Below, one piece after another: positions 44,268 through 54,633 of a DNA stretch of 64,000 nucleotides. This stretch comes from Flavobacterium succinicans. GTDB taxonomy: Bacteria; Bacteroidota; Bacteroidia; Flavobacteriales; Flavobacteriaceae. The DNA is taken from assembly GCF_001662485.1 (NCBI RefSeq), contig NZ_JMTM01000074.1, positions 1 through 64,000 on the forward strand, written 5' to 3'. The translations under genes and the position numbers were made by a program. The notes under the pieces are model-generated. The model had not been told where the DNA came from, did not search any database, and saw only the letters and a list, made by a program, of their open reading frames with translations. Position 1 is the first letter of the stretch; each line of letters begins with the position of its first letter.

Positions 44268-44465
44268 ATGTTAATTATACCAATTAAAGACGGAGAAAAT
44301 ATCGATAGAGCATTAAAGCGCTATAAAAGAAAATTTGATAAAACTGGAACTGTTCGTCAATTAAGAGCGCGTACTGCTTTTATTAAGCCATCAGTTATCA
44401 ATAGAATGAAGTTTCAAAAAGCAGCTTACATTCAAAATATGAAAGATAGTTTAGAGAACATCTAA
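44268..44465 (+). CDS. rpsU: Ribosomal protein bS21
   Basis: A 65-residue, strongly basic small-subunit protein (LIIPIKDGENIDRALKRYKR near the start; RARTAFIKPS later). The ATG at 44268 is fixed by the extended Shine-Dalgarno six bases upstream. In Bacteroidota bS21, with bS6 and bS18, sequesters the anti-Shine-Dalgarno of 16S rRNA. It is monocistronic, with a consensus promoter and a nested-hairpin terminator that ends just before xerC. Confidence 0.97.
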   Translation: MLIIPIKDGENIDRALKRYKRKFDKTGTVRQLRARTAFIKPSVINRMKFQKAAYIQNMKDSLENI

Positions 44466-44486
44466 TTTCTATTTTTAAAATTTATT

Positions 44487-44534
44487 ACCGTTAGTGATTA
44501 AAGTTTTATAACTTTGATCCTAACGGTTTTTTTT
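44487..44534 (+). terminator. Nested-hairpin terminator of rpsU
   Basis: ACCGTTAG (44487-44494) pairs with CTAACGGT (44520-44527), with AAAGTT and AACTTT forming an inner stem, then a run of eight T. The loop region contains TAACTTTG (44509-44516), an exact TAnnTTTG box that could be the promoter of xerC. Confidence 0.75.
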
Positions 44535-44539
44535 GTTTT

Positions 44540-45436
44540 ATGACTTCTATCAAAAATGCTTTTAGGGATTATCTTGTTTTGGAGAAAAACTATTCTTTGC
44601 ATACTCAAAAAGCGTATTGTGATGACGTGAACTCTTTTGAAGCATTTTTGCAGGAAGCCTCTTTTGAGGTGGTTTTGGAGAAAGTGGAGTATTTTCAAAT
44701 TAGGAGTTGGGTGGTTTTTTTAGTCGATACGGGACTGTCTAATGTTTCGGTAAATAGAAAAATAGCTTCCTTAAAAGCATTTTATAAATTTTTGCTAAAA
44801 ACCAAACAAATTTCAGTTAATCCTTTAGTTAGGCATCGTGCTTTAAGAGTTCCTAAAAACATACAAATTCCGTTTTCGGAAAAAGAGATGAATAGTCTTG
44901 GGGATCCCTTTTATGAGTATTTAGAGTTTGATGAGCTGAGGAATAAATTGATGGTTGAGATGTTTTATGCGACGGGAATGCGTAGGTCGGAACTTATTGA
45001 TTTAAAGTTTAAAGATGTTAGTGTTAGTGGGGCTACGGTAAAAGTACTTGGGAAAAGAAACAAAGAAAGAGTTTTGCCATTATTGTCTTCTTTGGTGGGT
45101 TTGGTTGAATTGTATGTTGATAAAAGGTCTAAATTAGAGATTGTTGAAGATTTTGACTTTTTTTTCTTAAGCTCAAAAGGGTTAAAATTAAGTCAATCTT
45201 TTGTCTATAGAACAATTAATTCGTACTTTAGTACTGTTTCGGAAAAGGTCAAAAAAAGTCCTCATATATTAAGGCATACTTTTGCAACTCATATGCTTAA
45301 TAACGGAGCGGATTTAAATTCAATTAAGGAATTGTTAGGGCATTCAAGTCTAGCTTCTACTCAAGTCTATACTAATAATAGTTTGGCAGGGTTGAAAAAA
45401 GTATATAAAGAAGCGCATCCTCGAAACCGTAAATAA
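44540..45436 (+). CDS. xerC: Tyrosine recombinase XerC/D
   Basis: A 298-residue site-specific recombinase that resolves chromosome dimers. The N-terminal SAM-like domain (about residues 1-90) is followed by the catalytic domain with ATGMRRSELIDL (Arg), KVLGKRNKERVLPL (Lys), HILRHTFATHML (His-x-x-Arg), LGHSSLASTQVYTN (His and the tyrosine nucleophile). No integron or phage neighbour, so a housekeeping Xer is likely. XerC versus XerD cannot be told from this alone. Confidence 0.92.
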   Translation: MTSIKNAFRDYLVLEKNYSLHTQKAYCDDVNSFEAFLQEASFEVVLEKVEYFQIRSWVVFLVDTGLSNVSVNRKIASLKAFYKFLLKTKQISVNPLVRHRALRVPKNIQIPFSEKEMNSLGDPFYEYLEFDELRNKLMVEMFYATGMRRSELIDLKFKDVSVSGATVKVLGKRNKERVLPLLSSLVGLVELYVDKRSKLEIVEDFDFFFLSSKGLKLSQSFVYRTINSYFSTVSEKVKKSPHILRHTFATHMLNNGADLNSIKELLGHSSLASTQVYTNNSLAGLKKVYKEAHPRNRK

Positions 45437-45468
45437 TTCCTAACTTATGTTTAACCATAAAAAAAATA

Positions 45469-45777
45469 ATGATTATGAAGGTAAATGTTCATGCAGTTAA
45501 CTTTGCTGTTGACAGAAAGCTCGTAGATTTTGTCCAAGTTAGAATGGATAAGTTGGAAAAGTATTATGACAAAGTGGTTTCTTCGGATGTTTTTATGAAG
45601 GTTGAAAAGACTAGCGATAAAGAAAATAAAATTGTAGAGGTCAAGATTAATGTTCCTGGGGATGATTTTTTGGTAAAAAAACAATGCAAAACTTTTGAAG
45701 AAGCTGTTGATTTGTCGGCTGAATCCTTGGAGCGTTTATTGGTTAAAAGAAAAGAAAAAATAAGATCTCATATTTAA
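45469..45777 (+). CDS. hpf: Ribosome hibernation-promoting factor, short form
   Basis: A 102-residue protein of the HPF/YfiA (RaiA) family. MKVNVHAVNFAVDRKLVDFV and the later VDLSAESLERLLVKRKEK show the beta-alpha-beta-beta-beta-alpha fold that binds the 30S decoding site. Two possible starts, M1 and M3, differ by two codons. It silences ribosomes in stationary phase. It follows xerC after a short gap. Confidence 0.92.
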   Translation: MIMKVNVHAVNFAVDRKLVDFVQVRMDKLEKYYDKVVSSDVFMKVEKTSDKENKIVEVKINVPGDDFLVKKQCKTFEEAVDLSAESLERLLVKRKEKIRSHI

Positions 45778-45801
45778 TTCAATTTTTTTTCAAAAAATGT
45801 T

Positions 45802-45853
45802 TTGATTAAGAGATAAAATCTATACATTTGCAGTCCGTTAGAAATAGCGGACT
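45802..45853 (+). promoter_or_regulatory. Promoter of the tRNA-tuf operon with terminator-like hairpin at its start
   Basis: TTG, an 18-base spacer and TACATTTG (45823-45830) form a consensus promoter. Immediately after it AGTCCG pairs with CGGACT (about 45832-45853) followed by six T, which is an intrinsic-terminator shape inside the first bases of the transcript. Positions may be off by one. Confidence 0.65.
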
Positions 45854-45868
45854 TTTTTATTGATAATT

Positions 45869-45942
45869 GCCAGCGTAGCTCAGTCGGCTAGAGCAGCTGA
45901 TTTGTAATCAGCAGGTCGTGGGTTCGAGTCCCTCCGCCGGCT
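45869..45942 (+). tRNA. tRNA-Thr (anticodon TGT)
   Basis: A 74-base tRNA without encoded CCA. The anticodon stem CTGAT/ATCAG encloses TTTGTAA with anticodon TGT; the T arm reads GTGGGTTCGAGTCCCTC. The acceptor stem has one A-C mismatch (fourth pair: GCCAGCG against CGCCGGC). It is the first of three tRNAs ahead of tuf. Confidence 0.92.
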
Positions 45943-45993
45943 CTTTTTAAATTCAAGCGTTGATTTGAATACGTTCTTAAGGTTATGGTTAAA

Positions 45994-46074
45994 GGGGAGA
46001 TACTCAAGCGGCCAACGAGGGCAGACTGTAAATCTGCTGTGAAAACTTCGCAGGTTCGAATCCTGCTCTCCCCA
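45994..46074 (+). tRNA. tRNA-Tyr (anticodon GTA)
   Basis: An 81-base class II tRNA. The acceptor stem GGGGAGA/TCTCCCC is perfect, the anticodon is GTA in ACTGTAAAT, and the long variable arm (CTGTGAAAACTTCGCAG region) is as expected for tRNA-Tyr. T arm: AGGTTCGAATCCT. Confidence 0.93.
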
Positions 46075-46138
46075 CAAAATTAGGATAAAGATTAAAGATA
46101 GTGAGTATTGCGCTCAAAACTTCTTAATCAAGGATTCT

Positions 46139-46210
46139 GCCGACTTAGCTCAGGGGTAGAGTGCTTCCTTGGTAAGGAAGAGGTCACGGGTTCAATTCCC
46201 GTAGTTGGCT
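46139..46210 (+). tRNA. tRNA-Thr (anticodon GGT)
   Basis: A 72-base tRNA with acceptor GCCGACT/AGTTGGC (one G-T wobble), anticodon stem CTTCC/GGAAG enclosing TTGGTAA, anticodon GGT, and T arm CGGGTTCAATTCCCG. It reads the threonine codons ACC/ACT, complementing the TGT-anticodon tRNA just upstream. Confidence 0.93.
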
Positions 46211-46264
46211 CAAGTAAGTAGGAAATTGAAATAAATATATAACTAAGATTAAAAATTAAGTAAA

Positions 46265-47449
46265 ATGGCAAAGGAAAATTTTACCCGTAACAAGCCCCAT
46301 TTGAACATTGGTACAATTGGGCACGTGGATCACGGAAAAACTACATTAACTGCGGCAATTACAAAAGTATTGTCTGATGCAGGTTACTGTCAAGCAAAAT
46401 CATTTGATCAAATTGATAATGCTCCAGAAGAAAAAGAAAGAGGTATTACAATTAATACTTCTCACGTAGAGTATGAAACTGCTAACCGTCACTACGCACA
46501 CGTTGACTGTCCAGGTCACGCGGATTACGTTAAGAACATGGTTACTGGTGCTGCTCAAATGGACGGTGCTATTCTTGTTGTTGCTGCTACTGATGGACCA
46601 ATGCCACAAACTCGTGAGCACATCCTTTTAGGGCGTCAGGTTGGTATTCCAAGAATCGTTGTATTCATGAACAAAGTGGATATGGTTGATGATGCTGAGT
46701 TGTTAGAGTTAGTTGAAATGGAAATCAGAGACTTATTATCTTTCTACGAGTATGATGGAGATAACGGTCCAGTTATTCAGGGTTCTGCTTTAGGTGGATT
46801 GAATAATGATGCTGCTTGGGTTCCTAAAATTCTTGAATTGATGGAAGCTGTAGATGCTTGGATCGAAGAGCCAGAAAGAGATGTTGCAAAACCTTTCTTG
46901 ATGCCGGTTGAAGATGTATTCTCAATTACTGGTCGTGGAACTGTAGCTACAGGTCGTATCGAAACTGGTGTTGCTAATACAGGAGATCCAGTTGAAATCA
47001 TTGGTATGGGAGCTGAGAAATTAACTTCTACAATCACTGGAGTTGAGATGTTCCGTAAAATCCTTGATAGAGGAGAAGCAGGAGATAATGTTGGTATCTT
47101 GTTAAGAGGTATTCAAAAAGAAGATATCAAAAGAGGAATGGTAATCTGTAAGCCAGGTTCTGTTAAGCCTCACGATCACTTCAAAGCTGAGGTGTATATC
47201 TTGAAAAAAGAAGAAGGTGGACGTCATACACCATTCCACAATAACTACCGTCCACAATTCTACGTTCGTACAACTGACGTAACTGGAATTATTTCTTTGC
47301 CAGCAGGTGTAGAGATGGTAATGCCTGGAGATAACTTAACTATTGAAGTTAAATTATTGAGCGAAATTGCATTAAACGTAGGTTTACGTTTTGCTATCCG
47401 TGAAGGTGGTAGAACTGTTGGTGCAGGTCAGGTGACTGAAATCCTATAG
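46265..47449 (+). CDS. tuf: Elongation factor Tu
   Basis: A 394-residue GTPase delivering aminoacyl-tRNA to the ribosome. G1 is [11 protein letters not shown]3 is [11 protein letters not shown]4 is NKVD. It is the most protein-rich class of gene in the window by codon choice (heavily optimised). It follows three tRNA genes and precedes tRNA-Trp and secE, the standard tRNA-tuf-tRNA-secE-nusG order. Confidence 0.99.
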   Translation: MAKENFTRNKPHLNIGTIGHVDHGKTTLTAAITKVLSDAGYCQAKSFDQIDNAPEEKERGITINTSHVEYETANRHYAHVDCPGHADYVKNMVTGAAQMDGAILVVAATDGPMPQTREHILLGRQVGIPRIVVFMNKVDMVDDAELLELVEMEIRDLLSFYEYDGDNGPVIQGSALGGLNNDAAWVPKILELMEAVDAWIEEPERDVAKPFLMPVEDVFSITGRGTVATGRIETGVANTGDPVEIIGMGAEKLTSTITGVEMFRKILDRGEAGDNVGILLRGIQKEDIKRGMVICKPGSVKPHDHFKAEVYILKKEEGGRHTPFHNNYRPQFYVRTTDVTGIISLPAGVEMVMPGDNLTIEVKLLSEIALNVGLRFAIREGGRTVGAGQVTEIL

Positions 47450-47473
47450 TTTTTAGACTATAATAAATATTTC

Positions 47474-47507
47474 AAAAGCCAGTAACGCTTTTATGTTGCT
47501 GGCTTTT
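47474..47507 (+). terminator. Terminator hairpin after tuf
   Basis: AAAAGCCAGTAAC pairs with GTTGCTGGCTTTT around eight bases (one G-T wobble), followed by AAT rather than a long T-run; it lies four bases before tRNA-Trp. It may be a partial terminator or an RNA-processing site. Confidence 0.6.
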
Positions 47508-47510
47508 AAT

Positions 47511-47581
47511 ACGGGCGTAGTTCAAGGGTAGAATAGCGGTCTCCAAAACCGTTGATGGGGGTTCGAATCCCTCCGCCCGTG
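47511..47581 (+). tRNA. tRNA-Trp (anticodon CCA)
   Basis: A 71-base tRNA with perfect acceptor stem ACGGGCG/CGCCCGT, anticodon CCA in GTCTCCAAAAC, and T arm GGGGGTTCGAATCCCTC. It lies between tuf and secE, the usual place in bacteria. Confidence 0.94.
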
Positions 47582-47605
47582 CAATATAAAACACAGAGTA
47601 TAAAT

Positions 47606-47803
47606 ATGGCAAAAGTTGTTAATTACATTTCAGAAGCATTTGAAGAATTAAAATCAAATGTTACTTGGCCAGCTTGGGCCGAGGTTCAACGTCTAACAAT
47701 TGTTGTTGCTGTTTTTTCAGTACTATTCGCTTTGGCGACATGGGGAGTAGATGAAATGTTTGCAAAAGCATTAGAAGGATTTTTTAACTGGTTGAAAGCA
47801 TAA
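47606..47803 (+). CDS. secE: Preprotein translocase subunit SecE
   Basis: A 65-residue inner-membrane protein from the ATG at 47606 (MAKVVNYISEAFEELKSNV); an upstream frame extends into the tRNA and is not coding. It has one transmembrane helix (LTIVVAVFSVLFALATWGVD), the conserved minimal SecE. It clamps the SecYEG channel. It is followed 10 bases later by nusG. Confidence 0.96.
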   Translation: MAKVVNYISEAFEELKSNVTWPAWAEVQRLTIVVAVFSVLFALATWGVDEMFAKALEGFFNWLKA

Positions 47804-47813
47804 ATTTCTTGGG

Positions 47814-48365
47814 ATGACTGAAAATAATTTAAAAAAGTGGTATGTCGTTCGTGCGGTAAGCGGGCAAGAAAATAAAGTAAAAGCATATATCGATACTGAA
47901 ATCGCTAGATTAGGGATGGAGGATTATGTATCTCAAGTATTGGTGCCTACTGAAAAAGTAGTAACTGTTAAAGAGGGGAAAAAAATTGCAAAAGATAAAG
48001 TTTATTTTCCTGGATATGTAATGATAGAAGCTAACTTGGTTGGTGAGATACCTCATATTATTAAGTCTATTACAAGTGTTATTGGTTTTCTTGGTGAAAC
48101 AAAAGGTGGAGAACCTGTTCCTTTGAGAATGGCTGAAGTAAACCGTATGCTAGGAAAAGTAGATGAGTTAACAGTAAATACAGATACTCGTTCTATTCCA
48201 TTTAATGTGGGAGAAACAATTAAGGTTATTGATGGACCTTTTAATGGTTTTAATGGGACTGTTGAAAAAATCAATGAAGAAAAGCGTAAACTTGAAGTTA
48301 TGGTTAAAATTTTCGGAAGAAAAACACCATTAGAATTAAGTTTTATGCAAGTTGAAAAAGTATAA
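47814..48365 (+). CDS. nusG: Transcription termination/antitermination factor NusG
   Basis: A 183-residue factor that links RNA polymerase with ribosome or Rho. The N-terminal NGN domain (KKWYVVRAVSGQENKVKAYI) contacts polymerase; the C-terminal KOW domain is at about residues 130-165 (GETIKVIDGPFNGFNGTVEK). Length normal. Confidence 0.97.
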   Translation: MTENNLKKWYVVRAVSGQENKVKAYIDTEIARLGMEDYVSQVLVPTEKVVTVKEGKKIAKDKVYFPGYVMIEANLVGEIPHIIKSITSVIGFLGETKGGEPVPLRMAEVNRMLGKVDELTVNTDTRSIPFNVGETIKVIDGPFNGFNGTVEKINEEKRKLEVMVKIFGRKTPLELSFMQVEKV

Positions 48366-48429
48366 TTTTGTTACACTATAATAATCACACAATCGCTTCC
48401 AATGATTGTCGTGTTAAATTTTTTAAAAA
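48366..48429 (+). promoter_or_regulatory. nusG-rplK spacer with hairpin
   Basis: ACACAATC pairs with GATTGTCGTGT (one or two bulged bases) around CTTCCAAT. It lies just before rplK, where many bacteria have an L1-binding control site, but I cannot match it to a known L1 site by eye. It could also be a weak terminator. Confidence 0.35.
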
Positions 48430-48867
48430 ATGGCTAAAGAAATTAGTAAGGTAGTTAAACTACAAGTTAAGGGAGGTGCTGCGAATCCGTCGCCACCGGT
48501 TGGACCTGCTTTAGGAGCTGCTGGGGTTAACATCATGGAGTTCTGTAAGCAATTTAATGCTAGAACACAAGATAAACCTGGCAAAATATGCCCAGTACAA
48601 ATTACTGTGTATAAAGACAAATCATTCGATTTTGTTGTTAAGACTCCTCCTGCAGCAGTTCAGTTAATGGAAGCTGCAAAGCTAAAATCTGGTTCAGGTG
48701 AGCCTAATCGTAAAAAAGTAGCTAGCGTTACTTGGGAACAAATTAGAGCTATTGCTGAAGACAAAATGCCAGACTTAAATGCATTCACTATCGAGTCTGC
48801 TATGAGTATGGTTGCTGGAACAGCTAGATCTATGGGTATAACTGTATCAGGAGATTCTCCTTTTTAA
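48430..48867 (+). CDS. rplK: Ribosomal protein uL11
   Basis: A 145-residue protein of the GTPase-centre stalk base. [20 protein letters not shown] and [20 protein letters not shown] are characteristic. Followed 13 bases later by rplA. Confidence 0.98.
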   Translation: MAKEISKVVKLQVKGGAANPSPPVGPALGAAGVNIMEFCKQFNARTQDKPGKICPVQITVYKDKSFDFVVKTPPAAVQLMEAAKLKSGSGEPNRKKVASVTWEQIRAIAEDKMPDLNAFTIESAMSMVAGTARSMGITVSGDSPF

Positions 48868-48880
48868 TTAAGAGAAAAAC

Positions 48881-49570
48881 ATGGCAAAATTGACAAAAAA
48901 GCAAAAAGAGGCTGCTTCAAAAATTGAAAAGAACAAATTATACTCTTTAAAAGATGCTGCTGCATTAATTAAAGAGGTTGCTTCTGCAAAATTTGATGAG
49001 TCTGTTGATATCGCAGTTCGTTTGGGTGTAGATCCAAGAAAAGCGAATCAAATGGTGAGAGGTGTAGTAACATTACCTCATGGAACTGGTAAAGATGTAA
49101 AAGTATTAGCATTAGTTACTCCAGATAAAGAAGCAGAAGCTACTGCAGCTGGAGCGGATTATGTAGGACTAGACGACTATTTACAAAAAATAAAAGATGG
49201 TTGGACAGATGTTGATGTGATCATCACTATGCCTGCTGTAATGGGGAAATTGGGTCCGTTAGGTCGTATTTTGGGACCTAGAGGTTTAATGCCAAACCCT
49301 AAAACAGGAACTGTAACTATGGATGTTGCAAAAGCTGTTGCAGAGGTAAAAGCTGGTAAAATTGACTTTAAAGTTGATAAAACTGGTATTGTACATGCAG
49401 GAATTGGTAAAGTTTCTTTTGGAGCGGAGCAAATTTATGACAATGCACACGAAATTATTCAAACATTAATCAAACTTAAACCAACTGCTGCTAAAGGTAC
49501 CTATATAAAAGGAATTCACCTTACAAGCACAATGAGTCCAGCTATTGCTTTGGACCCAAAAGCAGTATAA
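48881..49570 (+). CDS. rplA: Ribosomal protein uL1
   Basis: A 229-residue protein of the ribosomal exit-site stalk. Signature segments are [39 protein letters not shown] and [15 protein letters not shown]. Binds 23S rRNA and, in many bacteria, its own operon mRNA. Confidence 0.98.
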   Translation: MAKLTKKQKEAASKIEKNKLYSLKDAAALIKEVASAKFDESVDIAVRLGVDPRKANQMVRGVVTLPHGTGKDVKVLALVTPDKEAEATAAGADYVGLDDYLQKIKDGWTDVDVIITMPAVMGKLGPLGRILGPRGLMPNPKTGTVTMDVAKAVAEVKAGKIDFKVDKTGIVHAGIGKVSFGAEQIYDNAHEIIQTLIKLKPTAAKGTYIKGIHLTSTMSPAIALDPKAV

Positions 49571-49592
49571 TTGGTAGTTAATAATTTTTAGT

Positions 49593-50093
49593 ATGACTAG
49601 AGAAGAAAAATCAATCGCGATTGAAGATTTAACTGCACAGTTAGCTGGTACAAACATTGTATACGTATCTGATATTTCTGGGTTAGACGCAGAAACAACT
49701 TCAAACTTGAGAAGAGCTTGTTTTAAAGCAGGTATTAAATTAGAGGTAGTTAAAAACACATTGCTTGCAAAAGCTATGGAGGCATCTGATAATGATTATG
49801 GTGATTTACCTTCAGTATTGACAGGTAATAGTGCTATTTTTATTGCAGATGTAGCAAATGCACCTGGAAAAATCATTAAAGATTTTAGAAAAAAATCAGC
49901 AAAACCTGTATTAAAAGGTGCTTATATCAATTCTGAAATTTACATTGGAGACGATCAATTAGATGCATTAGCAACTATTAAATCTAAAGAAGAGCTTATC
50001 GGCGAAATCATTGGATTATTGCAGTCACCAGCACAAAGAGTTATTTCTGCTTTACAAAATCAATTCGCTAATAGCGAAGAGACTGAAGCTTAA
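49593..50093 (+). CDS. rplJ: Ribosomal protein uL10
   Basis: A 166-residue stalk scaffold that anchors bL12 dimers. It starts MTREEKSIAIEDLTAQLAGT and ends with helical residues (LQSPAQRVISALQNQF) that bind L12. Only 22 bases separate it from rplA, so there is no room for a long L10 leader there. Confidence 0.97.
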   Translation: MTREEKSIAIEDLTAQLAGTNIVYVSDISGLDAETTSNLRRACFKAGIKLEVVKNTLLAKAMEASDNDYGDLPSVLTGNSAIFIADVANAPGKIIKDFRKKSAKPVLKGAYINSEIYIGDDQLDALATIKSKEELIGEIIGLLQSPAQRVISALQNQFANSEETEA

Positions 50094-50180
50094 TAACCAA
50101 ACAAGGTTATTCCTTGTTGCTTAAGTAGCGCACAATAAATAAATTATATTTTTACAAATCATTTTAAAACGATAGAAAAA

Positions 50181-50552
50181 ATGGCAGATTTGAAACAATT
50201 CGCAGAGCAATTAGTTAATTTAACTGTAAAAGAAGTTAACGAATTAGCAACAATATTAAAAGATGAGTACGGAATCGAACCAGCTGCTGCAGCTGTAGTA
50301 GTTGCTGCTGGTGGTGGTGAAGGTGCTGCTGAAGAAGCTCAAACAGAATTTACAGTTGTATTGAAAGAAGCTGGTGCTTCTAAATTGGCTGTTGTGAAAT
50401 TAGTAAAAGAACTTACAGGTTTAGGTTTGAAAGAAGCTAAAGATGTAGTAGATAGCGCTCCTAGCACCGTTAAAGAAGGTGTTTCTAAAGAAGAGGCTGA
50501 AGGTCTTAAAAAATCTTTAGAAGAAGCTGGAGCTGTAGTTGAGCTTAAATAG
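50181..50552 (+). CDS. rplL: Ribosomal protein bL12
   Basis: A 123-residue stalk protein: N-terminal dimerisation helices, an Ala/Gly-rich hinge ([19 protein letters not shown]) and the C-terminal factor-binding domain ([20 protein letters not shown]). Present in several copies per ribosome. A hairpin with loop TTATT (around 50101-50118) lies in the 87-base gap after rplJ. Confidence 0.98.
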   Translation: MADLKQFAEQLVNLTVKEVNELATILKDEYGIEPAAAAVVVAAGGGEGAAEEAQTEFTVVLKEAGASKLAVVKLVKELTGLGLKEAKDVVDSAPSTVKEGVSKEEAEGLKKSLEEAGAVVELK

Positions 50553-50574
50553 TTAAACTCAGTTTTGAGAACTA

Positions 50575-50616
50575 GGTTTAGGTCTTGGATTAAGTTCCAA
50601 AGACCTAAACCCTTTT
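50575..50616 (+). terminator. Terminator/attenuator between rplL and rpoB
   Basis: GGTTTAGGTCTTGG (50575-50588) pairs with CCAAAGACCTAAACC (50597-50611) with one bulge, followed by TTTTT. It would set a lower level of rpoBC than of ribosomal protein mRNA. Confidence 0.85.
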
Positions 50617-50815
50617 TCGTATAATAAAAATATGCGTTTTATTATTAAATAGTTTAAAGTACAGAAGTGTTTTTAAATCAATACGATGAAAGAAAATTTA
50701 AAAAGAGGTTGCTCTTATTTTATTTTTAAAGAGGTATTGATTAAAAAAGAAAGTATAGTTTAAACAGTGTTTTACACAAAAAATTACTTTTTTTTAATCA
50801 AAATTTTGTCCATAG

Positions 50816-53800
50816 ATGTTAACAAATCAGACTGAAAGATTGAATTTTGCCTCGACAAAAAATATTCCTGACTATCCGGATTTTCTAGATGTTCAGGTAA
50901 AGTCGTTTAAAGATTTTTTTCAATTAGAAACAAAATCTGACGAAAGAGGCAACGAAGGTTTATATAATACCTTCATGGAAAACTTTCCAATTACAGATAC
51001 AAGAAACAACTTTGTATTGGAATTCCTAGATTATTTCGTAGATCCACCACGTTATACCATTCAAGAATGTATAGAAAGAGGGCTTACCTATAGTGTGCCT
51101 TTAAAAGCTAGACTAAAACTTTACTGTACAGACCCAGAACACGAAGATTTTGAAACTATTGTTCAAGATGTTTATCTTGGAACAATTCCTTACATGACGC
51201 CTAGTGGTACATTTGTTATCAATGGAGCAGAACGTGTTGTTGTATCACAATTGCACCGTTCTCCTGGTGTTTTCTTTGGACAATCTTTCCATGCAAATGG
51301 AACTAAATTATATTCTGCAAGAGTTATTCCTTTTAAAGGATCTTGGATTGAATTTTCTACCGATATTAATAGTGTAATGTATGCTTACATCGATAGAAAG
51401 AAAAAATTACCTGTTACTACTTTATTCCGTGCAATTGGTTTCGAAAGAGACAAGGATATCCTTGAAATCTTTGACCTTGCTGAAGAAATTAAAGTTTCTA
51501 AAACAGGATTAAAGAAATATATTGGAAGAAAATTAGCTGCCCGTGTATTGAATACATGGCATGAGGATTTCGTAGATGAAGATACTGGTGAAGTGGTATC
51601 TATCGAACGTAACGAAATTATTTTAGATAGAGATACAATTATCGACAAAGATAATGTAGAAGAAATTATTGATTCGAATGTTAAATCTATTTTGTTACAC
51701 AAAGAAGATAACAATCAAGTTGATTATTCTATCATTCATAATACGTTACAAAAAGATCCAACAAACTCTGAAAAAGAAGCTGTTGAGCATATCTACAGAC
51801 AATTGCGTAACGCAGAACCGCCTGATGAAGAAACTGCTCGTGGCATTATAGATAAATTATTTTTCTCTGACCAACGTTATAACTTAGGTGAAGTAGGTCG
51901 TTATAGAATTAATAAAAAATTAGGTTTAGATACTCCAATGGAAAAGCAAGTGCTTACCAAGGAAGATATCATTACTATCGTGAAATATTTGATTGAATTA
52001 ATCAACTCTAAAGCAGAGATTGATGATATTGATCACTTATCAAACCGTCGTGTTAGAACCGTTGGTGAACAATTGTCACAACAATTCGGTGTTGGTTTAG
52101 CGCGTATGGCTAGAACCATTAGAGAGCGTATGAACGTTAGAGATAACGAGGTGTTTACACCAATCGATTTGATTAATGCTAAAACATTATCATCGGTTAT
52201 CAACTCTTTCTTTGGAACGAATCAGTTGTCTCAATTTATGGATCAAACGAATCCATTAGCTGAGATTACGCACAAAAGAAGATTATCTGCCCTAGGGCCA
52301 GGTGGACTTTCGAGAGAAAGAGCTGGTTTCGAGGTTCGTGACGTTCACTATACGCACTATGGACGTTTATGTCCTATTGAAACTCCTGAGGGACCAAACA
52401 TTGGTTTGATCTCCTCTTTGGGTGTTTATGCTAAAGTAAACGGAATGGGATTCATCGAGACTCCTTACCGTAAAGTTTCAAATGGTGTAGTTGATTTAAA
52501 CTCAACTCCTGTTTACTTAAGCGCAGAAGAAGAAGAAGGTATGATGATTTCTCAAGCAAACATTGAAATGGATGCGACAGGAAAAATTACAGCTGATAAC
52601 GTAATTGCAAGACAAGAAGGCGATTTTCCTGTAATTGAGCCTAGTCAAGTTGATTACGCAGACGTTGCTCCAAATCAAATTGCATCTATTTCAGCATCGT
52701 TGATTCCTTTCTTGGAACATGATGATGCGAACCGTGCATTGATGGGATCTAACATGATGCGTCAAGCGGTACCTTTGATTCGTCCAGAGGCTCCTATTGT
52801 AGGAACTGGTTTAGAGCGTCAAGTAGCTTCAGATTCAAGAGTGTTAATTAATGCTGAAGGAGATGGAGTAGTAGAATATGTTGACGCTAATATCATTACT
52901 ATCAAGTACGACCGTTCTGAAGAAGAAAGAATGGTGAGTTTTGAGGCTGATGAAAAAACATACAACTTAATTAAATTTAGAAAAACCAACCAAGGAACAA
53001 GTATTAACTTAAAACCTATCGTAAGAAAAGGGGACAGAGTTACTCTTGGTCAAGTTTTATCTGAAGGATATGCGACTCAAAATGGAGAATTAGCATTAGG
53101 AAGAAACCTTAAAGTAGCATTTATGCCATGGAAAGGGTATAACTTCGAGGATGCGATTGTGATTTCTGAGAAAGTAGTTCGTGATGATATCTTTACTTCT
53201 ATTCATATTGATGATTATTCTTTAGAAGTTAGAGATACTAAATTAGGTAACGAAGAGTTGACTAACGATATTCCTAACGTTTCTGAAGAAGCTACCAAAG
53301 ATTTGGATGAAAATGGTATGATCAGAATTGGAGCCGAGGTAAAACCTGGTGATATTTTGATTGGAAAAATTACTCCAAAAGGAGAATCAGACCCAACTCC
53401 AGAAGAAAAATTACTTCGTGCTATCTTTGGTGACAAGGCTGGTGATGTAAAAGATGCTTCATTAAAAGCTTCTCCGTCATTACACGGTGTAGTTTTAGAC
53501 AAAAAATTATTTGCAAGAGCAGTAAAAGATAAACGTAAACGTACTCAGGATAAAGATGCTTTAGGCGCTTTAGAAATGGAGTTTGAAGTTAAATTTGTTG
53601 AGTTAAAAGACAGATTGATTGAAAAACTTTTCTTAATCGTTAATGGAAAAACGTCTCAAGGTGTAATGAACGATTTGGGTGAAGAAGTATTACCAAAAGG
53701 TAAAAAATACACTCAAAAAATGCTTTATGCTGTTGAAGATTTTGCTCACTTAAGTAAAGGTCAATGGGTTGCAGATGATGTAACTAATAAAATGGTGAAT

Positions 53801-54628
53801 GATTTAATTCATAACTATAAAATTAAATTGAACGATTTACAAGGAGCATTACGTAGAGAGAAATTCACGATTACTGTTGGTGATGAATTACCATCTGGAA
53901 TTTTGAAATTAGCTAAAGTTTATATTGCTAAGAAACGTAAATTGAAAGTTGGGGATAAAATGGCGGGACGTCACGGTAACAAAGGTATTGTGGCTCGTAT
54001 TGTTCGTCATGAAGATATGCCTTTCTTAGAAGATGGAACGCCTGTTGATATTGTGTTGAATCCTCTTGGGGTACCTTCACGTATGAACATCGGTCAGATT
54101 TATGAAACTGTTTTAGGATGGGCTGGTATGAATTTGGGTAGAAAATTTGCTACTCCAATTTTTGATGGTGCTTCACTAGATCAAATCAATGCTTTGACAG
54201 ATGAAGCGGGTGTGCCACGTTTTGGACATACGCATCTTTATGATGGTGGTACTGGAGAACGTTTTCATCAAGCAGCTACAGTTGGTGTGATTTATATGTT
54301 GAAATTAGGTCACATGGTAGATGATAAGATGCACGCACGTTCTATTGGACCCTACTCATTGATTACGCAACAACCACTTGGAGGTAAAGCGCAATTTGGA
54401 GGTCAACGTTTTGGAGAGATGGAGGTTTGGGCACTTGAGGCTTATGGAGCATCAAGTACATTACGTGAAATCTTAACTGTAAAATCGGATGATGTTATTG
54501 GTAGAGCTAAAACTTACGAAGCAATCGTTAAGGGAGAATCTATGCCAGAACCAGGATTACCTGAATCATTCAACGTATTGATGCACGAATTGAAAGGTCT
54601 TGGTCTTGATATTCGTTTAGAAGAATAA
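50816..54628 (+). CDS. rpoB: RNA polymerase beta subunit
   Basis: A 1270-residue catalytic subunit. The rifampicin region is visible as [20 protein letters not shown] followed by [12 protein letters not shown]; later [12 protein letters not shown] and [16 protein letters not shown] are invariant blocks. The start [16 protein letters not shown] at 50816 is typical for flavobacteria. The 288-base gap to rpoC is unusually long and contains a large hairpin. Confidence 0.99.
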   Translation: MLTNQTERLNFASTKNIPDYPDFLDVQVKSFKDFFQLETKSDERGNEGLYNTFMENFPITDTRNNFVLEFLDYFVDPPRYTIQECIERGLTYSVPLKARLKLYCTDPEHEDFETIVQDVYLGTIPYMTPSGTFVINGAERVVVSQLHRSPGVFFGQSFHANGTKLYSARVIPFKGSWIEFSTDINSVMYAYIDRKKKLPVTTLFRAIGFERDKDILEIFDLAEEIKVSKTGLKKYIGRKLAARVLNTWHEDFVDEDTGEVVSIERNEIILDRDTIIDKDNVEEIIDSNVKSILLHKEDNNQVDYSIIHNTLQKDPTNSEKEAVEHIYRQLRNAEPPDEETARGIIDKLFFSDQRYNLGEVGRYRINKKLGLDTPMEKQVLTKEDIITIVKYLIELINSKAEIDDIDHLSNRRVRTVGEQLSQQFGVGLARMARTIRERMNVRDNEVFTPIDLINAKTLSSVINSFFGTNQLSQFMDQTNPLAEITHKRRLSALGPGGLSRERAGFEVRDVHYTHYGRLCPIETPEGPNIGLISSLGVYAKVNGMGFIETPYRKVSNGVVDLNSTPVYLSAEEEEGMMISQANIEMDATGKITADNVIARQEGDFPVIEPSQVDYADVAPNQIASISASLIPFLEHDDANRALMGSNMMRQAVPLIRPEAPIVGTGLERQVASDSRVLINAEGDGVVEYVDANIITIKYDRSEEERMVSFEADEKTYNLIKFRKTNQGTSINLKPIVRKGDRVTLGQVLSEGYATQNGELALGRNLKVAFMPWKGYNFEDAIVISEKVVRDDIFTSIHIDDYSLEVRDTKLGNEELTNDIPNVSEEATKDLDENGMIRIGAEVKPGDILIGKITPKGESDPTPEEKLLRAIFGDKAGDVKDASLKASPSLHGVVLDKKLFARAVKDKRKRTQDKDALGALEMEFEVKFVELKDRLIEKLFLIVNGKTSQGVMNDLGEEVLPKGKKYTQKMLYAVEDFAHLSKGQWVADDVTNKMVNDLIHNYKIKLNDLQGALRREKFTITVGDELPSGILKLAKVYIAKKRKLKVGDKMAGRHGNKGIVARIVRHEDMPFLEDGTPVDIVLNPLGVPSRMNIGQIYETVLGWAGMNLGRKFATPIFDGASLDQINALTDEAGVPRFGHTHLYDGGTGERFHQAATVGVIYMLKLGHMVDDKMHARSIGPYSLITQQPLGGKAQFGGQRFGEMEVWALEAYGASSTLREILTVKSDDVIGRAKTYEAIVKGESMPEPGLPESFNVLMHELKGLGLDIRLEE

Positions 54629-54633
54629 AAATA

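Noticed and set aside
44540..45436. XerC-like recombinase as an integrase of a mobile element next to the tRNA cluster
   Set aside because: No cargo genes, flanking direct repeats or tRNA-end duplication are seen, and neighbours are all housekeeping genes; a chromosomal Xer is simpler.
47552..47605. Upstream extension of secE
   Set aside because: These codons lie inside and just after tRNA-Trp; SecE homology begins at the ATG at 47606.
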